Assembly (NCBI RefSeq): GCF_000419525.1
Contig: NZ_ATTE01000001.1
Location: forward strand, 2,650,655 to 2,714,654
Direction of reading: 5' to 3'
Length of the DNA: 64,000 nucleotides
From: Leucothrix mucor DSM 2157
Lineage (GTDB): Bacteria; Pseudomonadota; Gammaproteobacteria; Thiotrichales; Thiotrichaceae
The first letter of the stretch is position 1, and each line of letters begins with the position of its first letter. Made by a program: the position numbers and the translations under genes. Positions 8,347 to 20,922 of this stretch are shown piece by piece. Under the pieces are notes generated by a model. That model made no database searches. It was not told the DNA's origin and saw nothing but the letters and a program-made list of their open reading frames with translations.

Positions 8347-9024
8347 TTAGTATTTGCCACTCCACGGACCACTTTTCAGCGTTGCCGTTTTTTTATCCGC
8401 ATCCACTTCCGGGCGGTTCAGGCTAAACATATTGTCTTTATTAATTACCGCATAATCCATATAACCCAAGCGCGCTAAGGGCTCCATTGCGGCGGTATCT
8501 ACGCGACCATCAACAATATAATCGTCATTAATATAAACACCTTCAACGCTTAAAATCACCGTGGTATAACCTGCACTACCATCCGCTCGTGGCGGTAATT
8601 CAATCGATTTCCACAGCTTGCATTCCATAGCCGCCGGGCTATCAGCCACTCGCATGGGCTTGATCAACTTCGACTCAGCACCGACAACACCCGCTAATTC
8701 AAACTCATTCACTGAGCCATCTACGCCGGCACTACTCATATTCATCTGATCCATCATCGCTTTATTGGCAAATGAGCAGCTCGCTTCGCCGTTAGCTTGA
8801 AGATTACGTAGTGTGTCGTTATGACCACCGAACGACAGCATAATCATTGGTGGATTATCTGCAATGGCATTAAAGAAGCTAAAGGGTGCTAGATTTGGCA
8901 CGTCATCTTCGCTAATCGTAGAAATCCAACCAATCGGGCGTGGTACAACCAAGGCCTTAAATGGATCAAACGCTAAGCCGTGCTGACGGGTATCAGTAGT
9001 ATAAAACATTGGGCAATCAACCAT
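8347..9024 (-). CDS. Flavin reductase-like / FMN-binding split-barrel protein
   Basis: A 225-residue protein of the DIM6/NTAB flavin reductase family, which binds FMN in a split barrel. The typical start RPIGWISTISEDDVPNLAPFS is seen near residues 30-49, followed by the NPPMIMLSF strand and a Cys/Ser-rich NLQANGEASCSFAN segment. Members act as oxidoreductases or flavoprotein oxygenases of diverse substrate, so a specific reaction cannot be given. The ATG at 9024 lacks a clear ribosome-binding site; an internal ATG at 9009 (MFYTTDTRQH) is an equally good start. It converges with asd. Confidence 0.82.
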   Translation of the reverse strand: MVDCPMFYTTDTRQHGLAFDPFKALVVPRPIGWISTISEDDVPNLAPFSFFNAIADNPPMIMLSFGGHNDTLRNLQANGEASCSFANKAMMDQMNMSSAGVDGSVNEFELAGVVGAESKLIKPMRVADSPAAMECKLWKSIELPPRADGSAGYTTVILSVEGVYINDDYIVDGRVDTAAMEPLARLGYMDYAVINKDNMFSLNRPEVDADKKTATLKSGPWSGKY

Positions 9025-9180
9025 TCGTGAAAGAGTGCCGCAGTATAATCCTACTGGCTGTCAGATGGAAAATAGATAGCCTTTAATACCCAGCCAAATT
9101 CGTGGCTTATAGCCATCTACTATGCTGATAGGATACTCTGTAAAGTAATAATATCCCCTACTACTGCAAAGGATGGTGCC

Positions 9181-10092
9181 ATGTCTCAGAAACATATCCT
9201 GCTAACCGGCGGCTCTGGTTTTATTGGCCAGCAACTGGTTCCGACACTGCTCAACGCCGGGCATACCATCACCATATTCACACGAAATCCGAAAAAGACC
9301 TCGGCGATCTTCCAGCAGCAAGTAGCGACCATTGACAACCTTGATGATCTAACTGAAGACGATCATTTTGATGCTGTTATTAACCTTGCGGGACAAGGCA
9401 TCGGCGATCAGCGCTGGACTGATACCGTTAAACAGCAATTACGCGACAGCCGTCTGATCACTACTGCCGACCTTGTCGAGTATCTAAAACGCGCTAAACA
9501 AAAACCTGAAGTCTTTATTAGTGGCTCAGCGATTGGCGTGTATGGCCTTCATGGCGATGAGAAACTGGATGAGCAAGCCAGCGGCGATGACAGCTTTTCC
9601 AGCAAACTCTGTCGAGATTGGGAAGCGCAAGCTGCTGAGGCAGAAGCCCTAGGCATTCGCTGCTGTTATCTGCGAACCGGCGTGGTGTTGGGTAAAAACG
9701 GCGGCGCACTCTCCAAAATGCTTCCGCCGTTTAAGATGGCGTTAGGTGGCCCAATGGGCAGCGGCCAGCAATGGATGTCCTGGGTGCATATGGATGATCT
9801 TGTTTGCGCAATACTCTACACACTGGAAACGCCGTCCATCAAAGGCCCAGTTAACGGAACAGCTCCTAACCCTGTCACCAATAAAGAGTTTTCAAAAATA
9901 CTCGGTGCAGCATTAAACCGTCCCGCTATTATTCCGATGCCAGAGTTTGTGCTGAAATTAATGATGGGTGAAATGGCAGAAGAGTTGCTGCTATCGGGTC
10001 AGCGTGTGGTACCAGCCAAACTCACTCAGAGTGGCTTTGAGTTTAAATATCCGCATTTGGATGGCGCTTTACGCGATATTATTCAGCATTGA
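9181..10092 (+). CDS. TIGR01777 family NAD-dependent epimerase-like protein (YfcH type)
   Basis: A 303-residue short-chain dehydrogenase/reductase of the extended type. The Rossmann glycine motif GGSGFIGQQL is at residues 10-19. The C-terminal half has MSWVHMDDLVCAI, NGTAPNPVTNKEF and a DUF1731-like end (LLLSGQRVVPAKLTQSGFEF), features of the YfcH/TIGR01777 family. The biochemical role of the family is not settled; some members are linked to cell division. The ATG at 9181 follows an AAAGGATGG ribosome-binding site. Confidence 0.9.
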   Translation: MSQKHILLTGGSGFIGQQLVPTLLNAGHTITIFTRNPKKTSAIFQQQVATIDNLDDLTEDDHFDAVINLAGQGIGDQRWTDTVKQQLRDSRLITTADLVEYLKRAKQKPEVFISGSAIGVYGLHGDEKLDEQASGDDSFSSKLCRDWEAQAAEAEALGIRCCYLRTGVVLGKNGGALSKMLPPFKMALGGPMGSGQQWMSWVHMDDLVCAILYTLETPSIKGPVNGTAPNPVTNKEFSKILGAALNRPAIIPMPEFVLKLMMGEMAEELLLSGQRVVPAKLTQSGFEFKYPHLDGALRDIIQH

Positions 10093-10118
10093 GTACCACT
10101 TTCTGTGAATTAGCGGCT

Positions 10119-10148
10119 TTGCGGGTGAAAGACAACTCAGGCTATAAT
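10119..10148 (+). promoter_or_regulatory. Sigma70-type promoter of the carbonic anhydrase gene
   Basis: TTGCGG (10119-10124) and a perfect TATAAT (10143-10148) are separated by 18 bases and lie 34 bases before the carbonic anhydrase ATG. Confidence 0.55.
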
Positions 10149-10182
10149 CCGCGAACTATCCCATAGCCACAGGAACACGCCC

Positions 10183-10824
10183 ATGCTGGAAAAAATATTT
10201 GAGAGTAATAAGCAGTGGGCTAAAGGTATTCTCAAGAAAGACCCGGCATTTTTTGAAAAGCTTCAACAGCAACAGAGCCCGGAGTATTTCTGGATTGGTT
10301 GCTCTGATAGCCGTGTACCTGCCAGTGAGATTATGAATCTGTTGCCTGGCGATGTCTTCGTACAACGCAATGTGGCAAATCAGGTGGTGCATTCTGATAT
10401 GAACTGCCTGTCTTCATTGCAGTTTGCGGTAGACGTGTTGAAGGTCAAACACATCATTGTTTGCGGCCATTACACTTGCGGTGGTATCAAAGCAGCCTTA
10501 GGTAAAGAGCGACATGGCTTGGTTGATAACTGGCTGCTGCATGTACGGGATACCATTAAAAAGCACAGCAAACAGCTAGATCAGATTGAAGATCAAACCG
10601 AGAAACTCAACCGCTTATGTGAATTGAATGTTATCGAGCAAGTGGTGAATGTGTGTAATACCACAACGCTGGAAGATGCCTGGTCTCGCGGACAAGAAAC
10701 CACAGTGCATGGTTTGATTTACGGTATTCACGATGGAATGCTGAGAAATTTGGATGCCTCTATCGGCAAACCAGAAGAAATTACAACACAGTACCAATAT
10801 GCTAAACAGCGCATTTTAGGCTAG
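10183..10824 (+). CDS. can: Beta-carbonic anhydrase
   Basis: This zinc enzyme interconverts CO2 and bicarbonate in the cytoplasm, supplying bicarbonate for carboxylations. The 213-residue protein matches E. coli Can (220). Zinc ligands are Cys40, His96 and Cys99, and the Asp42-Arg44 dyad is intact in CSDSRVPA; HYTCGG completes the second motif. It stands alone with its own promoter and terminator. Confidence 0.96.
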   Translation: MLEKIFESNKQWAKGILKKDPAFFEKLQQQQSPEYFWIGCSDSRVPASEIMNLLPGDVFVQRNVANQVVHSDMNCLSSLQFAVDVLKVKHIIVCGHYTCGGIKAALGKERHGLVDNWLLHVRDTIKKHSKQLDQIEDQTEKLNRLCELNVIEQVVNVCNTTTLEDAWSRGQETTVHGLIYGIHDGMLRNLDASIGKPEEITTQYQYAKQRILG

Positions 10825-10845
10825 TCCAAACGAATAGATACAATT

Positions 10846-10882
10846 AAAAACGCCCGAATACCGACTGGTATCGGGCGTTTTT
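10846..10882. terminator. Intrinsic terminator between can and the DUF2889 gene
   Basis: AAAAACGCCCGA-A-TACC (10846-10862) pairs with GGTATCGGGCGTTTTT (10867-10882) around a GACT loop with one bulged A. A- and T-runs on both sides make it bidirectional between convergent genes. Confidence 0.88.
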
Positions 10883-10885
10883 AGC

Positions 10886-11461
10886 TTAACCCATCAGATC
10901 TTTTTCTCGCATGGCACTGGCTTCAGATTTATACAAACTGGGGAAGTGCATACGAACGACTTCACCCGATTGAGACCACGAGTGGCAAGTATTCAATGCC
11001 AGCGCTGCGCTGTATTGGCGCATACTCTCATCCATCATTGGCCAAATCGCTTGCACCGCAGTGGTTGCAATCGGCTTAAGTAATTCCAGCAGATGCGTAC
11101 AGCCTTTAACGCCACCCAATAATTCACGGGTTTTGCTGTGCCAGCCAGGGCCAATTCGTGTCCCTTCCAGTGCTTTAAACGCTGAGGTGATTTTTGGGCA
11201 GGAGCCAAACGGCGTCGAGTCCATCACCGCAACCACTTCATGAATCAGAAACTGTTGGTCGAGGGTGATCCGTAAATACATATCATGATAAGGCTCGCCC
11301 GCTTCCACGGTACGCCCCTCTTCATTAGCCTCGACATAGTATTCCTTGATGTCGGACATATGGCCATCAATGTCCCACAGACCATCTTCACGCCTGAAAG
11401 CGTCGCAGCTTACACGGCGACGATGTAGATGTTCCCGCTTAACGGACTGTGGTAAAGGCAT
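10886..11461 (-). CDS. DUF2889 domain-containing protein
   Basis: A 191-residue soluble protein with the DUF2889 hallmark near the N-terminus: an RRRV..DAFRREDGLWDIDG block (residues 14-34), then a YHDMYLRITLD strand and a conserved cysteine-rich middle (FGSCPK, VKGCTHLLELL). No enzymatic function is established for the family. It follows the chalcone-isomerase-like gene by 23 bases on the same strand and is downstream of the fatty-acid degradation block, so a link to acyl-CoA metabolism is possible but only inferred. Confidence 0.8.
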   Translation of the reverse strand: MPLPQSVKREHLHRRRVSCDAFRREDGLWDIDGHMSDIKEYYVEANEEGRTVEAGEPYHDMYLRITLDQQFLIHEVVAVMDSTPFGSCPKITSAFKALEGTRIGPGWHSKTRELLGGVKGCTHLLELLKPIATTAVQAIWPMMDESMRQYSAALALNTCHSWSQSGEVVRMHFPSLYKSEASAMREKDLMG

Positions 11462-11484
11462 TACAGATCACTCCTCTGATTAAG

Positions 11485-12045
11485 TTATAAACCCAACATT
11501 TGGGCACGCAAGTTTGCCTGAACTGGTTTGTTTGATAACCAAATTCCAAACAGGGCTTGCTTGAATGGTAAAGAGCTAATTTTTTCAACGAGCTTACCGT
11601 TACGGACAACGTGTACACCACTGCCCGGCATATTGATCAACTCATAGATATCGCCAGGGCCAACGCCCTTGTCGAAAGAATTCATTAATTTGGTAATCTG
11701 TGGCTGGATAGGAGCCAGATTTCCTTGCGTCGCGATTTTGAAGCCGTCAAGTGTCGCCGCTTTCATACGCTCAGGAGAAATCATGCTGGAATTAATGACT
11801 AAACGAATACTCATTGGCTCATCCGCTGCAATGATGGCAGCAGCATCTTTGTTTTTCTGAGTGAGGTACAAGCCACCAAAGTACAGCTTCATAAACAATT
11901 TTGTACGCACGCCGACGCCATTCAGTACTAAAGTTTTTCCGCCGTACTGGATCTGATCAGGCATGGTTGCGCTTGCTGATAATGCTGGGGTACTGGCACA
12001 CAATGCCAATAGTAGACCTGCCACAAATGTGTAGATATGTTTCAT
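11485..12045 (-). CDS. Exported chalcone-isomerase-fold protein
   Basis: A 186-residue protein with a signal peptide (residues 1 to about 23, hydrophobic core VAGLLLALCAS) and a chalcone isomerase-like domain. The motifs are RTKLFMKLYFGGLYL and SGVHVVRNGKLV. Bacterial members are not flavonoid enzymes; the fold binds fatty acids in plant relatives. The start at 12045 is chosen because it gives a proper signal peptide and follows GGAGAGG; the longer frame to 12078 adds eleven residues before it. Probably periplasmic; role unknown. Confidence 0.8.
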   Translation of the reverse strand: MKHIYTFVAGLLLALCASTPALSASATMPDQIQYGGKTLVLNGVGVRTKLFMKLYFGGLYLTQKNKDAAAIIAADEPMSIRLVINSSMISPERMKAATLDGFKIATQGNLAPIQPQITKLMNSFDKGVGPGDIYELINMPGSGVHVVRNGKLVEKISSLPFKQALFGIWLSNKPVQANLRAQMLGL

Positions 12046-12081
12046 TTCCTCTCCTTGTTTTTGGATAGTAACAGCCACCAG

Positions 12082-12120
12082 AAAGTACCGGAAGGAGTTT
12101 CACCCCGCTTCCGGTACTTT
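12082..12120 (-). terminator. Hairpin downstream of fadA
   Basis: A perfect 13-bp stem, AAAGTACCGGAAG (12082-12094) with CTTCCGGTACTTT (12108-12120), about 38 bases beyond the fadA stop codon. There is no strong T-run on the minus strand, so it may stabilise a 3' end rather than terminate alone. Confidence 0.55.
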
Positions 12121-12157
12121 ACCGATTTACTAATACTAAGTAGTAGCTTGGTTAAAG

Positions 12158-13348
<1,191 letters not shown>

Positions 13349-15505
13349 TTAGCCTGCTGCCGGAAAGTAAGTGCTGCCATTGGCTGCCATTTCACGCATT
13401 GCATCCGTTGGTGTGTACATAGGACCTAAGTCAGCATACTTATCTGCCATTTCGCAGAATGCTTTCAGACCCATCTGATCCATGTAGTTCATCGCGCCGC
13501 CCAAGAATGGAGGGAAACCAATACCGTAGATCAAACCAATATCCGCTTCTGCTGGCGAGGCAACAATGCCCTCTTCCACACAGCGAGCGGTTTCAATGCA
13601 CAATGGAATCATCATGCGCTCAATGATCTCCTGATCATCAAACTCACGCGCTTCACCTAATACACCGGACAACAACTCAGGAACTGCTTCATCAGCAATT
13701 TTCTTAGGTTTGCCGCGACGATCCGTTTCATAACGGTAGAAACCTTTCTGGTTCTTCTGACCAAAACGCTCCAACTTGAACATGCGGTCGATTGCATTTT
13801 CATTGCTGTGCGCCATGCGATCAGGGAAGCCTTCAGCCATTACTGCATCTGCATGGAACGCGGTATCAATACCGACCACATCCAACAGATACGCAGGGCC
13901 CATTGGCCAGCCGAAGCGCTCCATCACTTTATCCACGCGAGTAAAGTCAGCACCAGACTCTAGCAAGCCAGAGAAGCCACCAAAGTAAGGGAACAATACA
14001 CGGTTAACCAAGAAGCCCGGGCAGTCATTCACAACAACCGGCGTCTTACCCATGGCTTGTGCATAGGCTACCGTGCGAGCAATGGTTGCCTCAGAGGTCT
14101 TCTCACCGCGGATAACTTCAACCAGTGGCATTCTGTGTACTGGGTTAAAGAAGTGCATTCCACAGAATTGCTCAGGACGCTCCAAACCTTTAGCCAACTC
14201 AGTAATAGAGATGGTTGATGTGTTAGAAGCTAAAACCGCATCCGCTTTCAGATGCTTTTCAGCTTCTGCCAATACCGCTTTCTTGACGTTTACATTCTCA
14301 ACAACCGCTTCAACCACTAAGTCCACACGATTAAAATCGCCATAGCTCAGTGTTGGAGTAATCTTGGTGATGACCTGCGCCATCTTAACCGCGTCAATAC
14401 GACCACGCTTAAGCTGTCCACCAAGCAATTTGGTGGCTTCATCCAGACCCAACTGCAACGCTGGCTCATTGATGTCTTTCATCAGAATCGGAGTGCCACG
14501 TGAAGCAGATTGATACGCTACACCGCCACCCATGATTCCAGCACCCAATACCGCCGCCTGCTTAACAGGCTCTGCAGTCGCTGTGTATTGCTTAGCGACT
14601 TTCTTAACGCGCTGATCTTTCAGGAACAAGCCCACTAATGAGGCTGTTACGCTGTTCGTTGCCAATTTCGCAAAGCCTTTCGCTTCAACCAAAAGGGCCT
14701 TATCGCGTGTCATGGTGCATGACTTTTCAATCGTCTTTAACACCAGCATTGGCGCTGGGTAATGAGGACCTGCTTTAGCACCGATAAAACCGCGTGCACT
14801 TTCAAAGGCCATCATTTGTTCCATATTATTCAATAGAACAGGGCTTTGTTTTTCAGTACGACGTGCTTTGTAGTCAAATACGCCTTCAGCGCAATCACTT
14901 AATAACTGAAGCGCAGAAGCGCGTAAGTTTGCAGGCTCAACCACGGCATCTACCGCACCAACAGCCAAAGCAGCATCCGCTTTATTCTCGCCACCGCCAC
15001 AAATCCACTCATTGGCATTATCAATACCAATTAAGCGTGGCAGTCTTACCGTACCACCCCAACCTGGGTAGATACCTAACTTCACTTCTGGCAATGCAAC
15101 TTTGGCGCCTTGCGCCATGACACGGTAATCCGCTGATAAACACAGCTCAAAACCACCACCAAAAGCAATGCCGTTAATTGCCACAACCGTCGAGCAAGGC
15201 AGATCTTCAATGTCGTTGAAGAGTTTATTGATCTCTGCGAGGTAGTCAGTAATCGTTGACTCCTCAGCATTGAACATTTCAGAAAATTCTGTGATGTCCG
15301 CACCGACGATAAATGCGTCTTTAGCACTGCTTAGCAGCACACCGCGCATATCATCTTGCTTCATCAGCAGATCAACCGCTTCGCGCAACTCACCCAGTGT
15401 TTTGCGGTTTAACGTATTGATCGCGCTATCTTTAAGGTCAAAGTTGACCTCGTAGAAGCCGGATTCCAGGGCTTCTACGCGAATGGAGTTACCTTCCATT
15501 AACAT
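13349..15505 (-). CDS. fadB: Fatty-acid oxidation complex alpha subunit FadB
   Basis: A bifunctional enoyl-CoA hydratase and 3-hydroxyacyl-CoA dehydrogenase of 718 residues (E. coli 729). The N-terminal crotonase domain has catalytic Glu120 and Glu140 (GGGFELCLS and [16 protein letters not shown]). The NAD-binding motif GAGIMGGG follows near residue 320 and the dehydrogenase motif [15 protein letters not shown] near 450. A GGAG ribosome-binding site supports the ATG at 15505. The operon order is acyl-CoA dehydrogenase, SCP2 protein, fadB, fadA. Confidence 0.97.
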   Translation of the reverse strand: MLMEGNSIRVEALESGFYEVNFDLKDSAINTLNRKTLGELREAVDLLMKQDDMRGVLLSSAKDAFIVGADITEFSEMFNAEESTITDYLAEINKLFNDIEDLPCSTVVAINGIAFGGGFELCLSADYRVMAQGAKVALPEVKLGIYPGWGGTVRLPRLIGIDNANEWICGGGENKADAALAVGAVDAVVEPANLRASALQLLSDCAEGVFDYKARRTEKQSPVLLNNMEQMMAFESARGFIGAKAGPHYPAPMLVLKTIEKSCTMTRDKALLVEAKGFAKLATNSVTASLVGLFLKDQRVKKVAKQYTATAEPVKQAAVLGAGIMGGGVAYQSASRGTPILMKDINEPALQLGLDEATKLLGGQLKRGRIDAVKMAQVITKITPTLSYGDFNRVDLVVEAVVENVNVKKAVLAEAEKHLKADAVLASNTSTISITELAKGLERPEQFCGMHFFNPVHRMPLVEVIRGEKTSEATIARTVAYAQAMGKTPVVVNDCPGFLVNRVLFPYFGGFSGLLESGADFTRVDKVMERFGWPMGPAYLLDVVGIDTAFHADAVMAEGFPDRMAHSNENAIDRMFKLERFGQKNQKGFYRYETDRRGKPKKIADEAVPELLSGVLGEAREFDDQEIIERMMIPLCIETARCVEEGIVASPAEADIGLIYGIGFPPFLGGAMNYMDQMGLKAFCEMADKYADLGPMYTPTDAMREMAANGSTYFPAAG

Positions 15506-15532
15506 GTTTTTTCTCCGTGAACCAATGAGGAT

Positions 15533-15847
15533 TTAAGCAACTGGGAAGATCGTCGCCAGTTGGGTTGCCAACATCATGTTGCCAGTCGCTTTGATACGAC
15601 CCGCCATGAATGCCTGCATGCCATCAGTCTCGCCATTCATCACTTCAGCCAAGGTCTCAGCATCCATGGTCAGCGTTACACTCGGGTCATCGTGCTCAGC
15701 TTCAACGATGACGCAAGTGCCATCATCAATCACTGCATGCCACATCTCATCATCGATATCGAATTGAAAGACCTCTTCAACGCCAGATGCTGCATCCGCA
15801 TCAAAGCTCTCGCCCATTTTCTTGAAAATTTCGCTTACATTACTCAT
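15533..15847 (-). CDS. SCP2 sterol-carrier domain protein
   Basis: A 104-residue stand-alone protein with the SCP2 lipid-transfer fold: FQFDIDDEMWHAVIDDG, PSVTLTMDAETLAEVMNGETDGMQAFMAGRIKATGN and a C-terminal hydrophobic helix. It is about the size of bacterial single-domain SCP2 proteins. Start ATG 15847 is preferred over a TTG at 15853 because GAGGAA sits at the right distance. Its place between the acyl-CoA dehydrogenase and fadB (27 bases from fadB) suggests it carries acyl-CoA or hydrophobic intermediates for beta-oxidation; that role is inferred. Confidence 0.85.
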   Translation of the reverse strand: MSNVSEIFKKMGESFDADAASGVEEVFQFDIDDEMWHAVIDDGTCVIVEAEHDDPSVTLTMDAETLAEVMNGETDGMQAFMAGRIKATGNMMLATQLATIFPVA

Positions 15848-15893
15848 GATCAATTCCTCGTAAAATTTATTGCTGCATTATTTTGTTAACGAT

Positions 15894-17696
15894 TTACTCA
15901 ACGCTGAACAGTGCTTCGTCCATTGCCATCAAGTTGTCTGCGCCGGATAACATGGTTTCAACTAAACCACGTGTACGAGGCAGTATGCGCTCAAAGTAGA
16001 AACGCGTCGTTATCATTTTAGCTTTGTAGAAGTCAGCGTCATCTGCACCGCTGTCCAGCTTCTCTTGTGCCACTTTCGCCATACGAAGCCACAAATAAGC
16101 CATTGTTACATAACCGGAATACATCAGGTAATCAACCGATGCTGCACCGACTTCGTCGCGATTCTTCATCGCTTTCATACCGATTTTCAGCGTCAGGTCG
16201 CCCCATTCCTTATTCATCTCAGACAACTGCTTGACGAAAGGCTTGAGTGCTTTATTACCAGACTCTTCTTTACAGAATTTGTGGATAATCTTAGTGAACT
16301 TGCGCAGTGACGCGCCTTGAGTCATCAGGACTTTACGACCTAATAAATCCAGTGCCTGAATCTGTGTAGTCCCTTCGTACAACATAGAAATACGGCTATC
16401 ACGCACGTTTTGCTCCATGCCCCATTCAGCGATATAACCATGACCACCAAAGATCTGCATACCGTGGTTAGCACATTCAAAGCCAAGCTCAGTCAGGAAT
16501 GCTTTAGCAATCGGCGTCAACAAGGCCAGTAACTGGTCTGCATCTTCACGCTCAGACGCATCCTGAGATTTGCTCGTCGTATCAATCAACATCGCCGTGT
16601 AGTAACACATTGCGCGGCCACCTTCAGCAATCGCCTTCTGCGTTAACAACATCTTGCGAACTTCAGGGTGAACGATGATTGGATCAGCTGGGCCGTCCGG
16701 ATTCTTAGGGCCAGTCAGAGCACGCATCTGCAAACGGTCTTTAGCATAAGCTAATGAACCTTGGAAACCCGCTTCAGCATGGACCAGACCTTGAATCGCC
16801 GTACCAATACGCGCCGCATTCATAAAGGTGAACATGCAGTTCAGACCACGGTTTGGTGGGCCAATCAGGAAGCCTTTTGCGCCGTCAAAGTTGATTACGC
16901 ACGTCGCATTACCGTGAATACCCATCTTGTGCTCAATCGATCCACAACTCACACCATTGCGATCGGCAACATTGCCATCAGCATCGGGTACAAACTTCGG
17001 TACGATAAACAGAGAGATACCTTTAGTACCCGCTGGGGCATCTGGCAGACGTGCTAATACGATGTGCACGATGTTCTCAGCCATATCGTGCTCACCCGCC
17101 GAGATAAAGATCTTGGTACCGGTCAGGTTGTAGCTACCATCGTCCTGAGGCTCTGCACGAGTCCGCATCATACCCAAGTCAGTACCGCAGTGAGATTCGG
17201 TCAGGCACATCGTGCCTGTCCACTCGCCGCTGATCAGCTTGGTCAGGTAAGTACCTTTTTGTTCTTCAGTACCATGCTCTTCAATCGTCGCCATTGCACC
17301 ATGGCTTAGGCCCGGATACATACTCCAAGACCAGTTGGCAGTACCAATCATTTCATTGATCACAATGCCTAATGACTCTGGCAGACCTTGTCCACCAAAC
17401 TCAGGCTTATGTGGCAGCGATGGCCAGCCTGCTTCAACAAACTGCTGGTACGCTTCTTTAAATCCATCTGGCGTTGTTACAACACCATCTTCAAACTTAC
17501 AGCCTTGACTATCACCAATCTGATTCAGTGGCGATAAAACACGCTCTGAAAACTTTGCGCCTTCTTCCAGGATCGCATCAACCACATCTGCAGTTGCCTC
17601 TTCACAACCCGGCAGACGCTGATAGTGCTCCTCAATGTTGAGAACTTCATTAAGCACAAACTTCATTTCACGCTGGGGGGCTTTATATTCTGGCAT
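15894..17696 (-). CDS. Acyl-CoA dehydrogenase, long (about 600 residue) type
   Basis: A FAD enzyme introducing the trans-2 double bond into acyl-CoA, the first step of beta-oxidation. The 600-residue protein has an N-terminal helical domain, the FAD-domain signatures MCLTESHCGTDLG and TKIFISAGEH, and the C-terminal GGHGYIAEWGMEQNVRDSRISMLYEGTTQIQALDLLGRKVL block, plus the extra C-terminal domain found in this class. It is the FadE5/DmdC-like type rather than E. coli-type FadE (about 814 residues). First gene of the operon leading through SCP2 to fadBA. Confidence 0.92.
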   Translation of the reverse strand: MPEYKAPQREMKFVLNEVLNIEEHYQRLPGCEEATADVVDAILEEGAKFSERVLSPLNQIGDSQGCKFEDGVVTTPDGFKEAYQQFVEAGWPSLPHKPEFGGQGLPESLGIVINEMIGTANWSWSMYPGLSHGAMATIEEHGTEEQKGTYLTKLISGEWTGTMCLTESHCGTDLGMMRTRAEPQDDGSYNLTGTKIFISAGEHDMAENIVHIVLARLPDAPAGTKGISLFIVPKFVPDADGNVADRNGVSCGSIEHKMGIHGNATCVINFDGAKGFLIGPPNRGLNCMFTFMNAARIGTAIQGLVHAEAGFQGSLAYAKDRLQMRALTGPKNPDGPADPIIVHPEVRKMLLTQKAIAEGGRAMCYYTAMLIDTTSKSQDASEREDADQLLALLTPIAKAFLTELGFECANHGMQIFGGHGYIAEWGMEQNVRDSRISMLYEGTTQIQALDLLGRKVLMTQGASLRKFTKIIHKFCKEESGNKALKPFVKQLSEMNKEWGDLTLKIGMKAMKNRDEVGAASVDYLMYSGYVTMAYLWLRMAKVAQEKLDSGADDADFYKAKMITTRFYFERILPRTRGLVETMLSGADNLMAMDEALFSVE

Positions 17697-17823
17697 TTTT
17701 GTTCACCTGTGTTTTTATCATGTAGTAATAATCAGCTATTTAAGTGCATTGGCCAATAACAAAACCTGTCAATATTAATAACAAAGTCAATCACTCAGAT
17801 ATTATGCGAAAACCGTTAAACTA

Positions 17824-19926
<2,103 letters not shown>

Positions 19927-19979
19927 TTATAAAATTAGGGTTGGTCACTGATCGACCGCACTACACAGGCCTCGCAGCC

Positions 19980-20819
19980 TTATTCAAACGGCTCAGTAAT
20001 TGGGTGCAGCGGTTCAAATTCGCCCGGCTTTTTCTGCATTTGTGCCGCCATGCTGATCATTAAATCGTTGGGCTGGAACATGCCTGCCTGCCAAGTCGCC
20101 ATATATTCAAGGCTATCGGCAGTGCTGTGATCGCGGGCATAGTTCATCATGGTTTTGGTGCCTGAAACGGCTAATGGGGAATGTTCGGCGATTTGCTTGG
20201 CAACAGCCATCACGCCTTGTTGTAGCGCTTCCGCATCAGAAAAGACTTGATTGACAAAGCCACTGCTTAGCGCTTCTGCAGATGGCATCTTACGAGCGGT
20301 AAATGCCAGCTCACGGGCTAAGCCCGGCGCAATGAGTTTTGGAAGGCGCTGCAGAGTCCCTAGATCTGCAGTCATACCGAGTGCCGTTTCTTTAATGGTA
20401 AAGAAAGCATCCTCAGTACAATAGCGGCTGTCGCTGGCACACACCAAATCTACCGCGCCACCAATACAACCACCTTGAATTGCGGTCAGCACTGGAATGC
20501 GCATCTTTTCCATTTGAGTAAAGCAGTCTTGAAGCTGTTGCACTAAGCGGCGCACATGCTCACCGCGTCTGCCCGGCTCACCGCCAAACATTTTAGGGTC
20601 AGGGTTTTGGAAAACCGATAAATCCATGCCAGCACAAAAGTGCTTACCGGTGGAGGAAATAATCAACACTCTCGCCTCAGCCGACTGATCAATCTCCGCA
20701 AGTGCCTGCGGGAACTCCCGCCAGAAGTGTTTGTTCATGCTATTGAGCTGTTGCGGGCGGTTAAATGTTAACTGTGCAATGTGATCGTTGATTGCAATAT
20801 CAAAACATTGATAAGCCAT
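19980..20819 (-). CDS. Delta3,5-delta2,4-dienoyl-CoA isomerase-like crotonase
   Basis: A 279-residue crotonase-fold enzyme. The active-site triad spacing matches the ECH1 dienoyl-CoA isomerase rather than ordinary hydratases: Asp124 (GGCIGGAVDLV), Glu144 (FTIKETALGM) and Asp152 (TADLGTLQRLPK). These have the same 20- and 8-residue spacing as the rat enzyme's Asp176/Glu196/Asp204. It would convert 3,5-dienoyl-CoA to 2,4-dienoyl-CoA, the substrate of the neighbouring FadH. Start ATG 20819 follows GGAGGAAG; the longer frame to 20873 runs into the promoter. It is divergent from a TetR gene. Confidence 0.88.
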   Translation of the reverse strand: MAYQCFDIAINDHIAQLTFNRPQQLNSMNKHFWREFPQALAEIDQSAEARVLIISSTGKHFCAGMDLSVFQNPDPKMFGGEPGRRGEHVRRLVQQLQDCFTQMEKMRIPVLTAIQGGCIGGAVDLVCASDSRYCTEDAFFTIKETALGMTADLGTLQRLPKLIAPGLARELAFTARKMPSAEALSSGFVNQVFSDAEALQQGVMAVAKQIAEHSPLAVSGTKTMMNYARDHSTADSLEYMATWQAGMFQPNDLMISMAAQMQKKPGEFEPLHPITEPFE

Positions 20820-20871
20820 CGTGCTTCCTCCAAGTGCGCCCCGTGACAGAGCTATTTCTCTAGTGGGCATC

Positions 20872-20900
20872 AAAATATCGCCTTATCTTGACGGTGTCAA
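20872..20900 (-). promoter_or_regulatory. Sigma70-type promoter for the dienoyl-CoA isomerase gene
   Basis: On the minus strand a consensus -35 TTGACA (20900-20895) is followed after exactly 17 bases by TATTTT (20877-20872). Transcription would start near 20865, giving a leader of about 45 bases. The -35 lies inside the palindrome at 20887-20901. Confidence 0.7.
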
Positions 20901-20901
20901 G
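20887..20901. promoter_or_regulatory. Operator candidate CTTGAC-ggt-GTCAAG for the divergent TetR regulator
   Basis: A perfect 6+3+6 inverted repeat between the divergent tetR and isomerase genes, 22 bases before the tetR ATG and covering the isomerase -35. TetR-family proteins usually bind such palindromes next to their own gene, so self-control and repression of the isomerase gene are likely. The inducer would plausibly be a fatty acyl-CoA. Confidence 0.6.
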
Positions 20902-20922
20902 TTAGATTGATACGCTGGCACA

